This document shows, piece after piece, positions 9,157 to 17,982 of a stretch of DNA of 64,000 nt. The DNA comes from Allolucifera butyrica. GTDB taxonomy: Bacteria > Bacillota > Negativicutes > Sporomusales > UPPP01. Position 1 is the first letter of the stretch. Every line of letters begins with the position of its first letter. The position numbers and the translations under genes are program-made. Below the pieces are notes generated by a model. The model was not told where the DNA came from, searched no databases, and was given only the letters and a program-made list of their open reading frames with translations. The stretch covers positions 80,749 through 144,748 of the forward strand of contig NZ_UPPP01000051.1 of NCBI RefSeq assembly GCF_900476375.1, in the 5' to 3' direction.

Positions 9157-9383
9157 ATGGACAGACCGTATATCATATGTATCATATGCCATATGATGAC
9201 ATCGCTATTGACTCGCGGGGCAAGCTTTGGCGGGATGACCGCGCTATTGTCGACACGGACGACGGTTATGATGGTGCGCACATCATCGAGGTATTGATAC
9301 AGATCGTTTCCGACGCCTTTTTAACGCATTTGCGGAAAAAGGGCGTTTCCTATCTCTTCGACGGTAAAACTGAGCTGACATAA
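9157..9383 (+). pseudogene. remnant of RibD/dihydrofolate reductase-like protein
   Basis: An ATG at 9157 begins MDRPYIIC and continues ICHMMTS, like the start of RibD-C/DHFR-fold reductases. The frame then shifts, and a second frame gives DSRGKLWRDDRAIV, HIIEVL and LRKKGVSYLFDGK, which resemble later segments of that family. The middle and the C-terminus are missing. Deletion plus frameshift; no function expected. 9384-9644 holds nothing recognisable. Confidence 0.6.
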
Positions 9384-9644
9384 GAAGAAAACAGTTGTCT
9401 ACGGAAAATCAGTTGATTGGCGGCCGAATTATCTTAGAACTCAAGTAGTTGCTATTTTACGTTAGACAAAGTAAATGTAAAACGGAGTGAATGTTCATTT
9501 CGATGGATGGATAATACAAATTAGGAGATCATAACGGAAAAGCACTTATGAGTTCCGTTTAATGTCTACGCTTATGAGAAACCAAAAGTTACAGTTTTTT
9601 AGAGATAATAAATCTAGAAAATATAGTTTAGAAGGAGTTTTTAA

Positions 9645-10910
9645 ATGCTATCTTTCAATAATATATTAGAACCGCACTATTTTCAAAGCTTTCACTGTAT
9701 CGCAGCCGAATGTCATGATAGCTGCTGTATTGGCTGGGATGTTGTTATTGATCAAATTACCTACGAGGCTTACCAAAAGTGTCAAGATACAATTCTAAAA
9801 GCGCTCTTTCGTGAACATATTTCAATTAATGACAAGTGTGTTGGGAATTCTACGTATGTCCCGTATGCTCTCGTAAAATTGAACCATCATATTTGTCCGT
9901 TCCTGACAGATGAAAGGCTTTGTATTATTCAAAGGACATTAGATGAGGAATCATTATCGATTACCTGTGCTACCTATCCGCGTACTTTCAATGATGTTGA
10001 CGGGGTATTGGAACGGTCACTGTGTGTATCGTGCCCGGAAGCAGCCAGATTGGTACTTTTGAATAAAGAACCAATGCAATTTGACAGTAGTGAAAGCATG
10101 GTTACTGTTCGCAGTCCTCAAATACCTGTGTTAAATACATTATATGATGCTCATAATAAACCATATCGTTATTTTGGGAAGGTACGAGCCTTTATTATCG
10201 CTCTTTTGCAAGATAGAACATATCCATTGTGGCAACGCTTAATTATTCTCAGTACTTTCTGCAATAGGATTGATCAGGTGACGGCGGAAAAATACGAAAA
10301 AGATATTCCTTATCTTATTTCGTATTTTGCGGACAAAATTCGGGGGGGTGAATTCCGGGAGCCAATGGATAATGCCGCTACGAACTTAGAAATACAGTTA
10401 CAAGCAATGAAGATACTGATTGATCATAGGTTACAAGGAGAATGTGTAACAACTCAGTTTCTTGATTGTATAAGAGAGTTTACGCAGGGACTTGGTTTTA
10501 CCGAAGGTGCTTCGCTGGATGTTGCCGTTAAGAGGTATGAAGAAGTTTATAATGTCTATTATCATCCATTTATGAACAAACACGAATATATATTGGAAAA
10601 TTACCTGGTAAATTACATGTTTAAGAACTTGTTCCCATTTGGTCCACAGAAAAGCATTATTTATGAACCCAAAAGCATTTATACGGAATATACCTTGTTG
10701 GTACTCCATTATTCCATGATAAAATCGCTGCTGATTGGTATGGCTGGTTATCATCGGCAAGATTTCAGCGCCGGACATGTGGTAAAGCTTATTCAAACAT
10801 TCGCTAAAGCGATTGAGCACAATCTTCCTTATCTTAAACAAGCTGTGCAGTTTATTAATGCAAGCAATATGAATAATACAGGTGGCATGACCGTATTGTT
10901 GAAAAATTAA
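9645..10910 (+). CDS. fliB: FliB-family lysine-N-methylase-like protein
   Basis: 421 aa. The N-terminus carries the family's cysteine-rich Fe-S-type motif (FQSFHCIAAECHDSCCIGWDV), followed by CPFL, CIIQRTL, CATYPR and CVSCPEAARL. The family is named for flagellin lysine-N-methylase FliB, but many members stand alone away from flagellar genes, as here, so the substrate is uncertain. GAAGGAG precedes the ATG. Monocistronic, ending at a strong terminator at 10938. Confidence 0.8.
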   Translation: MLSFNNILEPHYFQSFHCIAAECHDSCCIGWDVVIDQITYEAYQKCQDTILKALFREHISINDKCVGNSTYVPYALVKLNHHICPFLTDERLCIIQRTLDEESLSITCATYPRTFNDVDGVLERSLCVSCPEAARLVLLNKEPMQFDSSESMVTVRSPQIPVLNTLYDAHNKPYRYFGKVRAFIIALLQDRTYPLWQRLIILSTFCNRIDQVTAEKYEKDIPYLISYFADKIRGGEFREPMDNAATNLEIQLQAMKILIDHRLQGECVTTQFLDCIREFTQGLGFTEGASLDVAVKRYEEVYNVYYHPFMNKHEYILENYLVNYMFKNLFPFGPQKSIIYEPKSIYTEYTLLVLHYSMIKSLLIGMAGYHRQDFSAGHVVKLIQTFAKAIEHNLPYLKQAVQFINASNMNNTGGMTVLLKN

Positions 10911-10937
10911 CTATTTAGGGGTGCAGAATAGAAAAAG

Positions 10938-10985
10938 AAAAGGTGATTTAGTACCAATTTAAAAAGTACTAAATCACCTTTTATA
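10938..10985 (+). terminator. rho-independent terminator
   Basis: Perfect 17-bp inverted repeat from AAAAGGTGATTTAGTAC to its complement ending in CACCTTTT, 11-nt loop. It insulates the next MerR-type promoter from the methylase gene. Confidence 0.85.
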
Positions 10986-11000
10986 ATTACAAAAAAGTAC

Positions 11001-11031
11001 TTGACTTGGAGTTAACTCCGGGTATTAGACT
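11001..11031 (+). promoter_or_regulatory. MerR-type promoter/operator, box 2
   Basis: TTGACT, 19-bp spacer with TGGAGTTAACTCC, then TAGACT. Immediately follows the terminator at 10938. The first intact gene downstream is the iron alcohol dehydrogenase at 11359. Confidence 0.8.
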
Positions 11032-11358
11032 AATTTTCAAGGAGGTAAAACACTGCGGAAGTAAATGAGCAATTAATAAGTTGAACATGGATATGACTCC
11101 AGCGTGGGAATTTCTTTATTTTCTATTATTCCTGTACCCGTAACGGACCGTACAGAAACGTTGCTGGGCCTGACAAGATTGTCAATTTCACATAACGATC
11201 CGGAAATCGTGAAATGGCTTTGTTTCGTAAAATTGATATTTAATAGATAGATGAAAAGGTGGTTTAGAGGTCTCAGCGATTATGGCTGAATCTAAAAAGG
11301 AAAGCTAAGTTAAAGTTCAATGCAGAATCGAAATAGATCGAAGGAGATGTTTGAAACT
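11032..11358 (+). other. leader region without an intact gene
   Basis: About 330 bp between MerR box 2 and the alcohol dehydrogenase. An AAGGAGG sits at 11039 right after the predicted transcription start but has no usable start codon, and short frames downstream are interrupted by stops. This suggests that a first gene under box 2 was lost and that the promoter now reads into the dehydrogenase. No RNA motif was recognised. Confidence 0.4.
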
Positions 11359-12528
11359 ATGAGTTTTACGATGTATGTTCCTACGAAAATTTTATTTGGT
11401 GCAGGAATGCTCGATGAGCTCCACAAACAGGAACTGCCGGGTAAAAAGGCGATGATCGTTATTTCCAACGGTAAGTCAACAAGAGCCAACGGCTATTTGA
11501 CGCGAACGGAGGAACAGCTCCGCCTGGCTGGCGTGAAATTTGTTGTGTTTGACAAGGTACAGCCGAACCCGGTGAAGGACCAGGTGATGGAAGGTGCTGC
11601 TTTTGCCAAAGAAAATGGCTGTGATTTCGTAGTGGCTCTTGGTGGCGGCAGCTGCATCGATTCGGCCAAGGCAATTGCTATTATGGCAGTAAACGACGGC
11701 GATCTTTGGGATTATGTCGCCAGTGGCACCGGCAAGAAAAAACCGATTGCCAATGAGCCGCTGTCGATTGTCGCCATCAGCACAACAGCGGGAACAGGTT
11801 CCGAGGCAGATGCGGGCTGCGTAGTTACGAATCCAGAAACAAACGAGAAGCTCGGCATCAAGACGCCGGTTCTTTTCCCGAAGCTTTGCATCGAAGATAC
11901 GGAGCTTATGAAGAGCGTGCCGCCGACGTTTACGGCTTATCAGGGGTTTGACGCGCTGAGCCATAGTTTGGAAGGCTATGTTTCCAAATTTGCCAACCTC
12001 ATGAGCGATATGTATGCCATCACAGCGATTGAAAATGTTGGACGTTATTTAGCTCGCGCAGTTAAGGACGGCAGCGATATGGAAGCTAGAGAACATGTGG
12101 CTTTCGGCAACATTCTGTCCGGTACGGTCATGTGCGTCGGCACAACCTCCAGTCAGCATTCTCTGGAGCATGCTTTATCGGCTTATCATGAAAATCTACC
12201 GCATGGCGCCGGCCTCATCATGCTCAGCCGGGCCTATTTCACGAACCTCATCGAATATCATGTATGCGACGACCGCTTCATTCGCATGGCTAAAGCCATG
12301 GGCATGGAGGAGGCCAAGAATCCAATGGATTTCATCACAATGCTGGAAAAGTTTTTGCAGGACTGCGGCGTAGCTGATTTAAAGATGAGTGATTATGGCA
12401 TTACGCCGGATGAATTTCCGAAGATGGCCGATAATGCGATGGGTCCGATGGGAGGGCTTTTCGCCTGCGACCGTGTACAGTTGACAAAAAAAGACTGCAT
12501 CGCAATCTATGAGAAATCGTATAAATAA
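11359..12528 (+). CDS. iron-containing alcohol dehydrogenase
   Basis: 389 aa, full length for the Fe-ADH family. NAD-binding ALGGGSCIDSAK; metal-binding Asp and His residues in FDALSHSLEG, SSQHSLEHALS and LPHGAGL. The start at 11359 (MSFTMYVPTKILFGAG) gives the usual family N-terminus; AAGGAG lies 12 nt upstream, slightly long, and in-frame ATGs at 11320 and 11347 are alternatives. It interconverts alcohols and aldehydes with NAD(P)H. It lies in the redox island behind MerR box 2 and before AKR, flavoprotein and merR genes, consistent with aldehyde detoxification. Substrate unproven. Confidence 0.92.
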   Translation: MSFTMYVPTKILFGAGMLDELHKQELPGKKAMIVISNGKSTRANGYLTRTEEQLRLAGVKFVVFDKVQPNPVKDQVMEGAAFAKENGCDFVVALGGGSCIDSAKAIAIMAVNDGDLWDYVASGTGKKKPIANEPLSIVAISTTAGTGSEADAGCVVTNPETNEKLGIKTPVLFPKLCIEDTELMKSVPPTFTAYQGFDALSHSLEGYVSKFANLMSDMYAITAIENVGRYLARAVKDGSDMEAREHVAFGNILSGTVMCVGTTSSQHSLEHALSAYHENLPHGAGLIMLSRAYFTNLIEYHVCDDRFIRMAKAMGMEEAKNPMDFITMLEKFLQDCGVADLKMSDYGITPDEFPKMADNAMGPMGGLFACDRVQLTKKDCIAIYEKSYK

Positions 12529-12545
12529 CGGATAGGAGGAGAAAA

Positions 12546-12602
12546 ATGAGGAAGCTCTTTATCCTGGCGCTGTCCAGCCTTATTGTAAATATCGGCATAT
12601 AA
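12546..12602 (+). CDS. possible 18-aa hydrophobic peptide
   Basis: ATG with a strong SD (GGATAGGAGGAG) 18 bp after the dehydrogenase stop: MRKLFILALSSLIVNIGI. It resembles a signal peptide or one short membrane segment, so it is either a micro-protein or the remaining start of a deleted secreted protein. Judged only on its RBS. Confidence 0.3.
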   Translation: MRKLFILALSSLIVNIGI

Positions 12603-12623
12603 GAAATATCCCCCAAATTATAA

Positions 12624-13628
<1,005 letters not shown>

Positions 13629-13683
13629 AAATGTTTACAGTGAATAAAATCATCAACGATTTTTACATGGAGAGTGAGAAACG

Positions 13684-14316
13684 ATGAAAGTATTGTTGGT
13701 TAACGGCAGTCCGCATGAAAAGGGCTGCACCTACACGGCGCTTATGGAAGTAGCTGATACTTTGGAAAAGGAAGGTATCGGCACGGATTTCTTTTGGCTT
13801 GGCAATAAACCACTGTCTGGCTGTATTGGCTGTAAGACCTGTGTAGAGAAGAAAAAGTGCGTTTTTGACGACAGAGTCAATGAATTTCTTGATATTGCAG
13901 CAGAATATGACGGCTTCATTTTTGGAACGCCGGTTCATTGGGCAGCTGCAGGCGGCGCGATTACTTCATTTTTGGACCGCGCATTCTATGCTGATGTATG
14001 CGGCGGCAGGAAATCCTTTTATCTAAAACCGGCCGCTGCGGTCATGTCGGCAAGACGGGCCGGAACGACGGCGACGTATGACCAGATGAACAAGTATTTC
14101 GGATTAATGCAGATGCCGATAGTATCATCGCAATATTGGAATATGGTGCACGGAGCTAAGCCGGAGGACGTAAAAACGGACTTGGAAGGCTTGCAGATCA
14201 TGCGCACCCTGGCACGGAATATGGCATTCTTCTTGCAATGCAAGGAAGCTGGTCTAAAAAACGGTGTATCACTGCCGGAACAAGAAAGCGGTATTTTTAC
14301 AAATTTTATTCGTTGA
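13684..14316 (+). CDS. NADPH-dependent FMN reductase / iron-sulfur flavoprotein-like
   Basis: 210 aa flavodoxin-fold protein: N-terminal VLLVNGSPHEKGCTY binds the FMN phosphate, and IFGTPVHWAAAGGAITSFLDR is the second FMN loop. A compact cysteine cluster, CIGCKTCVEKKKC, lies where Isf-type proteins bind a [4Fe-4S] cluster. Its start overlaps the end of an 18-codon frame (13631-13687) that may be debris or a coupling peptide. Predicted one- or two-electron reductase of quinones or nitro compounds, upstream of merR in the redox island. Confidence 0.85.
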   Translation: MKVLLVNGSPHEKGCTYTALMEVADTLEKEGIGTDFFWLGNKPLSGCIGCKTCVEKKKCVFDDRVNEFLDIAAEYDGFIFGTPVHWAAAGGAITSFLDRAFYADVCGGRKSFYLKPAAAVMSARRAGTTATYDQMNKYFGLMQMPIVSSQYWNMVHGAKPEDVKTDLEGLQIMRTLARNMAFFLQCKEAGLKNGVSLPEQESGIFTNFIR

Positions 14317-14372
14317 AGGAGAAACTTTATGAAATTGAAATATCCACTGGAGTACGAAATGGGAAGAAATAT

Positions 14373-14403
14373 TTGACTTAAAGTTAACTCCAAATGTTAT
14401 AAT
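14373..14403 (+). promoter_or_regulatory. MerR-type promoter/operator, box 3 (merR autoregulation)
   Basis: TTGACT, 19-bp spacer with AAAGTTAACTCC, perfect -10 TATAAT; merR starts 26 bp downstream. This copy ties the operator to the MerR protein by the usual autoregulation logic. Confidence 0.85.
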
Positions 14404-14428
14404 AGCGGGTAATAGGAGGTGAAACTGC

Positions 14429-14815
14429 ATGACAATTGCTGAAGTATGTGAAAAATATGATCTTTCCCAGGATACGCTCCGCTATTATGAACGCATTGGC
14501 CTGATTCCCCGTGTGAACCGCAATAAAAGCGGTATTCGGGATTATACGGAAGAAGACTGCCGGTGGGTCGAATTTATCAAATGTATGCGAAGTGCAGGTC
14601 TTCCGATTGAAGTATTGATTGAGTATGTTACTTTGTTTCAACAGGGCGAGGAAACCGCGCAGGTTAGAAAAGAGCTGCTCATTGAGCAGCGCAAGCAACT
14701 TATGATACGCATGAAAGATATGCAAAAAACGCTGGAACGCCTAAATGATAAAATAACAAGGTATGAACAAGCCGTAGTTGGCGCAGAAAAGGCGCTGAAA
14801 AGGCCAGAAGACTAG
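14429..14815 (+). CDS. MerR-family regulator (AdhR/NmlR-like), copy 1
   Basis: 128 aa: winged HTH (MTIAEVCEKYDLSQDTLRYY, then ERIGLIP) and a coiled-coil dimerisation helix. Cysteines at 44 and 52; Cys52, in FIKCMRSAG, corresponds to the redox/aldehyde-sensing Cys of Bacillus AdhR (family knowledge). No metal-binding C-terminal loop. GGAGGTG precedes the ATG. It is directly behind box 3 and surrounded by seven other boxes, so it is the best candidate for the regulator of the island. Paralogue at 22232 is nearly identical through the HTH. Confidence 0.92.
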   Translation: MTIAEVCEKYDLSQDTLRYYERIGLIPRVNRNKSGIRDYTEEDCRWVEFIKCMRSAGLPIEVLIEYVTLFQQGEETAQVRKELLIEQRKQLMIRMKDMQKTLERLNDKITRYEQAVVGAEKALKRPED

Positions 14816-14907
14816 CGTTTTTAAAGGGGCGCAACATGATTTCAGCCTGAAGTGATGCAAGTGGTAATTGAGTTTTTTAATAAGCATTTAAAATAATATA
14901 GAGAAAT

Positions 14908-14949
14908 AAAACGGGAAGTTAGGGCTTATTGGCCTTAACTTCCCGTTTT
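14908..14949. terminator. bidirectional terminator
   Basis: 18-bp stem from AAAACGGGAAGTTAGGGC (one G-U pair), 6-nt loop, flanked by A and T runs. It serves merR on the plus strand and the SDR remnant/DUF362 gene on the minus strand. Confidence 0.85.
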
Positions 14950-14965
14950 GACATAATACGCGCGC

Positions 14966-15288
14966 TCACGGTTTCGTCGGAGCGAGTTCACCATACCAGT
15001 ATGCGGCCGTGACGCCGCCATCCATGAGAAAGTCACTGCCGGTGATAAATGCGCCGTCCTGGCCCATAAGGAGTGCCCCGACGCTTCCTACCTCGTCGGG
15101 CGAGCCAGCACGGCCGACCGGACACAACTCGATCATGTGCCGATATCCTTCGCCGCGCGGACCGGTCAATTCATCCTTGGCGAGCGGGGTTATAACGATG
15201 CCGGGACTGATTGCGTTGATTCGAGCGCCGCGCTTATCCCACCGCACCGCCTCGGCCATCACCCGTAACACGTTTCCGCGTTTTGTTA
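14966..15288 (-). pseudogene. C-terminal fragment of a short-chain dehydrogenase (SDR)
   Basis: About 105 codons matching the last third of an SDR: TKRGNVLRVMAEAV (just after the catalytic Tyr/Lys), ARINAISPGIVITPLA, AGSPDEVG and GSDFLMDGG. The Rossmann N-terminus and catalytic Ser/Tyr are absent, and the homology breaks near 15288, 18 bp from the stop of the DUF362 gene. Higher GC than the neighbours. Probably a remnant of a former downstream gene of that operon. Confidence 0.75.
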
Positions 15289-15305
15289 TATTTTTTCCGC
15301 AGTCA

Positions 15306-16412
15306 CTACAGGGTGACTAATTCGTAATCACGACTGCCCATGCCGATTTCTTCCCCGTGACGCATCTGGACCGTACCGTCGATATGGGAGCGCAGACCGT
15401 GGAATTTATCCGCGCCGGCCTCATGATTGCATGAAAGAAGGGTGTGAGCGAACCCAAGTTGTTTGTTCACCAGATCATAGCTTGCCTGATCGATAGCCAC
15501 GGGATCTGTGGACGCCAGGAAGCCGATATCGGGAACGATCGGAGCGTCGCTCCACGACGCACAATCACAATCCGGCGTGATATTCAAAAGAAAGTTTATA
15601 TACCCGATCCGGTTCTCGTGGGCCTTGGCAAAGCCGTATCCATATTCGGTCATCCGTTCAAGAAATGCCGTCAGATCGGTCGCCCAGTCCATACCAGCGG
15701 CCTTGACAGGGCAAACCGTTAAACATTCACCGCAGCCAATGCATTTATCAACAGCGACACTCGCCTTCTTATTGCTCACCGTAATCGCCCGTTCCGGACA
15801 AACCGCGCTGCACTTTCCACAGCCAACGCATTTATCCTGATCGACTACAATTTTGAGTGCATGCTGATCTTTTTTACCAATCGCCGGCGCTCCGCCCATG
15901 GCGAGGTTTTTGATCGCCCCGCCGAAGCCAGCCATCTCGTGTCCCTTAAAGTGGGACAAGACAATTGCGCTGTCGGCGCTGACAATGTCTGTAGCCAGTT
16001 TTACCTTGTTAAAGTGTTTTTTATTAATCTGTACTTCAGTAACATTTTCACTGCGCAATCCATCGGCTATGATGAGCGGTGCCCCGGTAACCGTGTAATC
16101 GAAGCCATGTTCCAGTGCGGTCAAAAGATGATCGACCGCGTTGTGCCGGCTGCCTGAATAGAGCGTGTTGGTATCAGTCAAAAACGGGTTGGCACCCTTT
16201 TCCTTTATCTTATCCACCACCTGGCGCACAAAAACAGGACTAATAAAGCCATCGCTCCCCCGTTCGCCGAAGGTCAGCTTGATAGCGGTGAGGTCACCCG
16301 GTTGAATCAGTTCGTTGAACCCGGCACGGTCAAACAAGTTCCTTATTTTACTGATTTTATTACTTTTGTCTGTTCTGGCTCTCAAATTTGCAAAATATAC
16401 TTTGCTGGACAT
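15306..16412 (-). CDS. DUF362 protein with two [4Fe-4S] clusters (cytoplasmic)
   Basis: 368 aa. DUF362 domain split around a ferredoxin module at about 190-250 with CVGCGKCSAVCP and CIGCGECLTVCP. Other family motifs: FGERGSDGFISP, FKGHEMAGFGGAIKNLAMG and DPVAIDQASYD. No signal peptide. The start is at 16412 with SD AGAAAGGGGAAAG; a longer frame from 16466 would overlap the -10 of the promoter and is rejected. Driven by MerR box 4 on the minus strand. Function unknown; the cluster pair points to electron transfer. Confidence 0.88.
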   Translation of the reverse strand: MSSKVYFANLRARTDKSNKISKIRNLFDRAGFNELIQPGDLTAIKLTFGERGSDGFISPVFVRQVVDKIKEKGANPFLTDTNTLYSGSRHNAVDHLLTALEHGFDYTVTGAPLIIADGLRSENVTEVQINKKHFNKVKLATDIVSADSAIVLSHFKGHEMAGFGGAIKNLAMGGAPAIGKKDQHALKIVVDQDKCVGCGKCSAVCPERAITVSNKKASVAVDKCIGCGECLTVCPVKAAGMDWATDLTAFLERMTEYGYGFAKAHENRIGYINFLLNITPDCDCASWSDAPIVPDIGFLASTDPVAIDQASYDLVNKQLGFAHTLLSCNHEAGADKFHGLRSHIDGTVQMRHGEEIGMGSRDYELVTL

Positions 16413-16446
16413 GTTTTCTTTCCCCTTTCTAATTGTTTCACATTTT

Positions 16447-16477
16447 ATGCTACAACTTTGAGTCAACTCAAAGTCAA
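16447..16477 (-). promoter_or_regulatory. MerR-type promoter/operator, box 4
   Basis: Read on the minus strand: TTGACT, 19-bp spacer with TTGAGTTGACTCAA, then TAGCAT. Predicted transcription start about 25 bp before the DUF362 gene start. The surrounding 60 bp are nearly the same as at box 5 upstream of tatA, which indicates duplication of the whole promoter-leader unit. Confidence 0.8.
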
Positions 16478-16619
16478 TAGGTTTTATAAATATTTTTTTG
16501 CCAAAATTCAGCCCAATAATTCAGATAAATCTCTATTCGTTTTTATTTTCTACAGCATCGCGTGCATTTGACTTAAGCGATTTTGTTTGATTAAAAAGAT
16601 ACATATTTTCCAATGTATG

Positions 16620-17375
16620 TTATTTCCGCAGTAAATACTTTACCATGAGGATGCTGATTTCATATAAAAGAATCATCGGGACTGCAATCATTGTCTGCGA
16701 AAATACATCAGGTGTCGGTGATATGAAGGCGCCAACCACAAAAGCCAGCACCAAAACCACTTTGCGCTTTCTACTTAAAAAAGCAGAATTGATAATTCCC
16801 ATTTTTGCCAGTACCAGAATAAACAAAGGCAACTCAAAAATAAAACCAAACGGCAGCAGAAAAGAAATAACAAAAGACAGATACTCACCTAATGAAAACA
16901 TAGGTTGCAGACTTTCCGTAGCAAAACTCAAGAAGAACCGTATGCCAGCCGGCAAAACAAAAAAATAAGAAAAAAGAATGCCGACAAAAAATAAAACTAC
17001 GGATGATGGTGTCAAAAGGAAGGATAAGGACCGCTCAGTCTTCGTTAGTGCCGGTACGACAAAAGCCCAAAGCTGATAAAGTACAACAGGCAGTGCGGCC
17101 AGAAAACCGGTGAAGAATGAAACCTTGAGATAAGTAAAAAAAACTTCTGCCGGATTTATAAAATACAGTTTTCCGGCAGGAGCAGCAATAATCTTTACCA
17201 AATTTTCGGCACAAAAATAACTGACCGTACTGGTGAGGGTAACGGCAATCAAACAAATAATAATCCGCCGTCGAAGCTCCTGCAAATGATCTACCAGAGA
17301 CATTGCGCCCACAGAGAGCAAAGTATCGTGGGGTTCTTGGGTCGGCTGAGATGGTGTGGTCACCAAATGCCTCAT
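16620..17375 (-). CDS. tatC: Tat translocase subunit TatC
   Basis: 251 aa, six predicted membrane helices. The cytoplasmic N-terminal stretch [14 protein letters not shown] is the conserved TatC signal-recognition motif, followed by [13 protein letters not shown] and [14 protein letters not shown]. Twin-arginine receptor of the inner membrane. Overlaps the end of tatA by 4 nt, so translationally coupled. The operon is driven by MerR box 5 and lies head to head with a Tat-dependent lipoprotein operon, suggesting a dedicated or induced translocase. Confidence 0.97.
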   Translation of the reverse strand: MRHLVTTPSQPTQEPHDTLLSVGAMSLVDHLQELRRRIIICLIAVTLTSTVSYFCAENLVKIIAAPAGKLYFINPAEVFFTYLKVSFFTGFLAALPVVLYQLWAFVVPALTKTERSLSFLLTPSSVVLFFVGILFSYFFVLPAGIRFFLSFATESLQPMFSLGEYLSFVISFLLPFGFIFELPLFILVLAKMGIINSAFLSRKRKVVLVLAFVVGAFISPTPDVFSQTMIAVPMILLYEISILMVKYLLRK

Positions 17376-17575
17376 TTTTTTTCTTCTGCTTTTACTTCGT
17401 TATTTAATTCCTGGGGCTCTTCTTTCGCATTTTCCCCGCTGGTAGCTTTGCGAAATTCCTGAATACCTTTCCCCAGCGCCTTGCCAACCTCCGGAAGTTT
17501 TCCTGGCCCAAAAACCACTAAAGCAATGACCAAGATTAATATTAATTCCGTCATGCCAATATTAAACATACCCAC
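17372..17575 (-). CDS. tatA: Tat translocase subunit TatA
   Basis: 67 aa: one N-terminal membrane helix ([20 protein letters not shown]) with the [11 protein letters not shown] hinge, then an amphipathic helix and a charged tail. Single TatA with TatC forms the minimal Firmicute-type translocase; no TatB-like gene is nearby. First gene of tatAC, 130 bp downstream of MerR box 5 with an intervening short frame and hairpin (17622-17657). Confidence 0.95.
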   Translation of the reverse strand: MGMFNIGMTELILILVIALVVFGPGKLPEVGKALGKGIQEFRKATSGENAKEEPQELNNEVKAEEKK

Positions 17576-17621
17576 ATCACCTTCATTAAGTATTCACATG
17601 AGTTTATTTTTTTCCGATTTA

Positions 17622-17657
17622 TTACTCTAATTTGATCTTGCTCAAATTAGAGTACAT
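17622..17657 (-). other. micro-ORF inside a perfect hairpin in the tatAC leader
   Basis: On the minus strand an ATG with a strong SD (AAAGGGGAAAGGA) opens an 11-codon frame, MYSNLSKIKLE, ending at TAA. The same stretch is a perfect 13-bp inverted repeat (17623-17635 / 17642-17654, TACTCTAATTTGA and complement, 6-nt loop). The SD segment is homologous to that of the DUF362 gene at 16412. It could be a leader peptide whose translation opens the hairpin, an operator, or debris from the duplicated leader. Confidence 0.4.
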
Positions 17658-17704
17658 GCTTCCTTTCCCCTTTCTAGTACAAATTAAAGTATTGTTTTAC
17701 AATT

Positions 17705-17735
17705 ATGCTACAACCTTGAGTTAACTCAAAGTCAA
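17705..17735 (-). promoter_or_regulatory. MerR-type promoter/operator, box 5 (tatAC)
   Basis: Minus strand: TTGACT, 19-bp spacer with TTGAGTTAACTCAAGG, then TAGCAT. It is the only evident promoter for tatAC, which puts the Tat machinery in the same predicted regulon as its neighbouring substrates. Confidence 0.8.
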
Positions 17736-17766
17736 TAGGTTTTATAAATTATTTTTTTACCCTATG

Positions 17767-17807
17767 GCATTTTGGGGAGTGCAGCTTAACTGCACTCCCC
17801 AAAATGC
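17767..17807. terminator. perfect 18-bp inverted repeat between divergent MerR promoters
   Basis: Arms GCATTTTGGGGAGTGCAG and exact complement, 5-nt loop, abutting the -35 of box 6 at 17808. No gene lies on either side to be terminated except by divergent leakage, so it may be an insulator, an operator or a relic of an end repeat. Confidence 0.5.
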
Positions 17808-17838
17808 TTGACTTGGAGTTAACTCCGAGTGTTAGACT
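17808..17838 (+). promoter_or_regulatory. MerR-type promoter/operator, box 6
   Basis: TTGACT, 19-bp spacer with TGGAGTTAACTCCGAG, then TAGACT. First of two tandem boxes upstream of the Tat lipoprotein operon at 17983. Confidence 0.8.
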
Positions 17839-17893
17839 CAATTTTAAGGATGTAAAAAAGGATGTAAAAATGATGATTAACACAAAAAAATAC

Positions 17894-17924
17894 TTGACAT
17901 GGAGTTAACTTCAAGTAGTAGTCT
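17894..17924 (+). promoter_or_regulatory. MerR-type promoter/operator, box 7
   Basis: TTGACA, 19-bp spacer with TGGAGTTAACTTCAAG, then TAGTCT. Second tandem copy, 86 bp after box 6; the flanking text (AATTTCAAG, GTAAAAATGA) is repeated around both, so this is a local duplication. Confidence 0.75.
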
Positions 17925-17982
17925 CAATTTCAAGAAGGTAAAAATGACGATTGCATAAGTAAATTTAAAGGAGGAACATGGA

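Noticed and set aside
15444..16157. Plus-strand open frames of about 90-110 codons opposite the DUF362 gene
   Set aside because: Shadows of the GC-rich coding strand; no SD and no recognisable protein.
16413..16466. Longer N-terminus for the cytoplasmic DUF362 protein
   Set aside because: It would include the -10 element of box 4; the start at 16412 has a proper SD.
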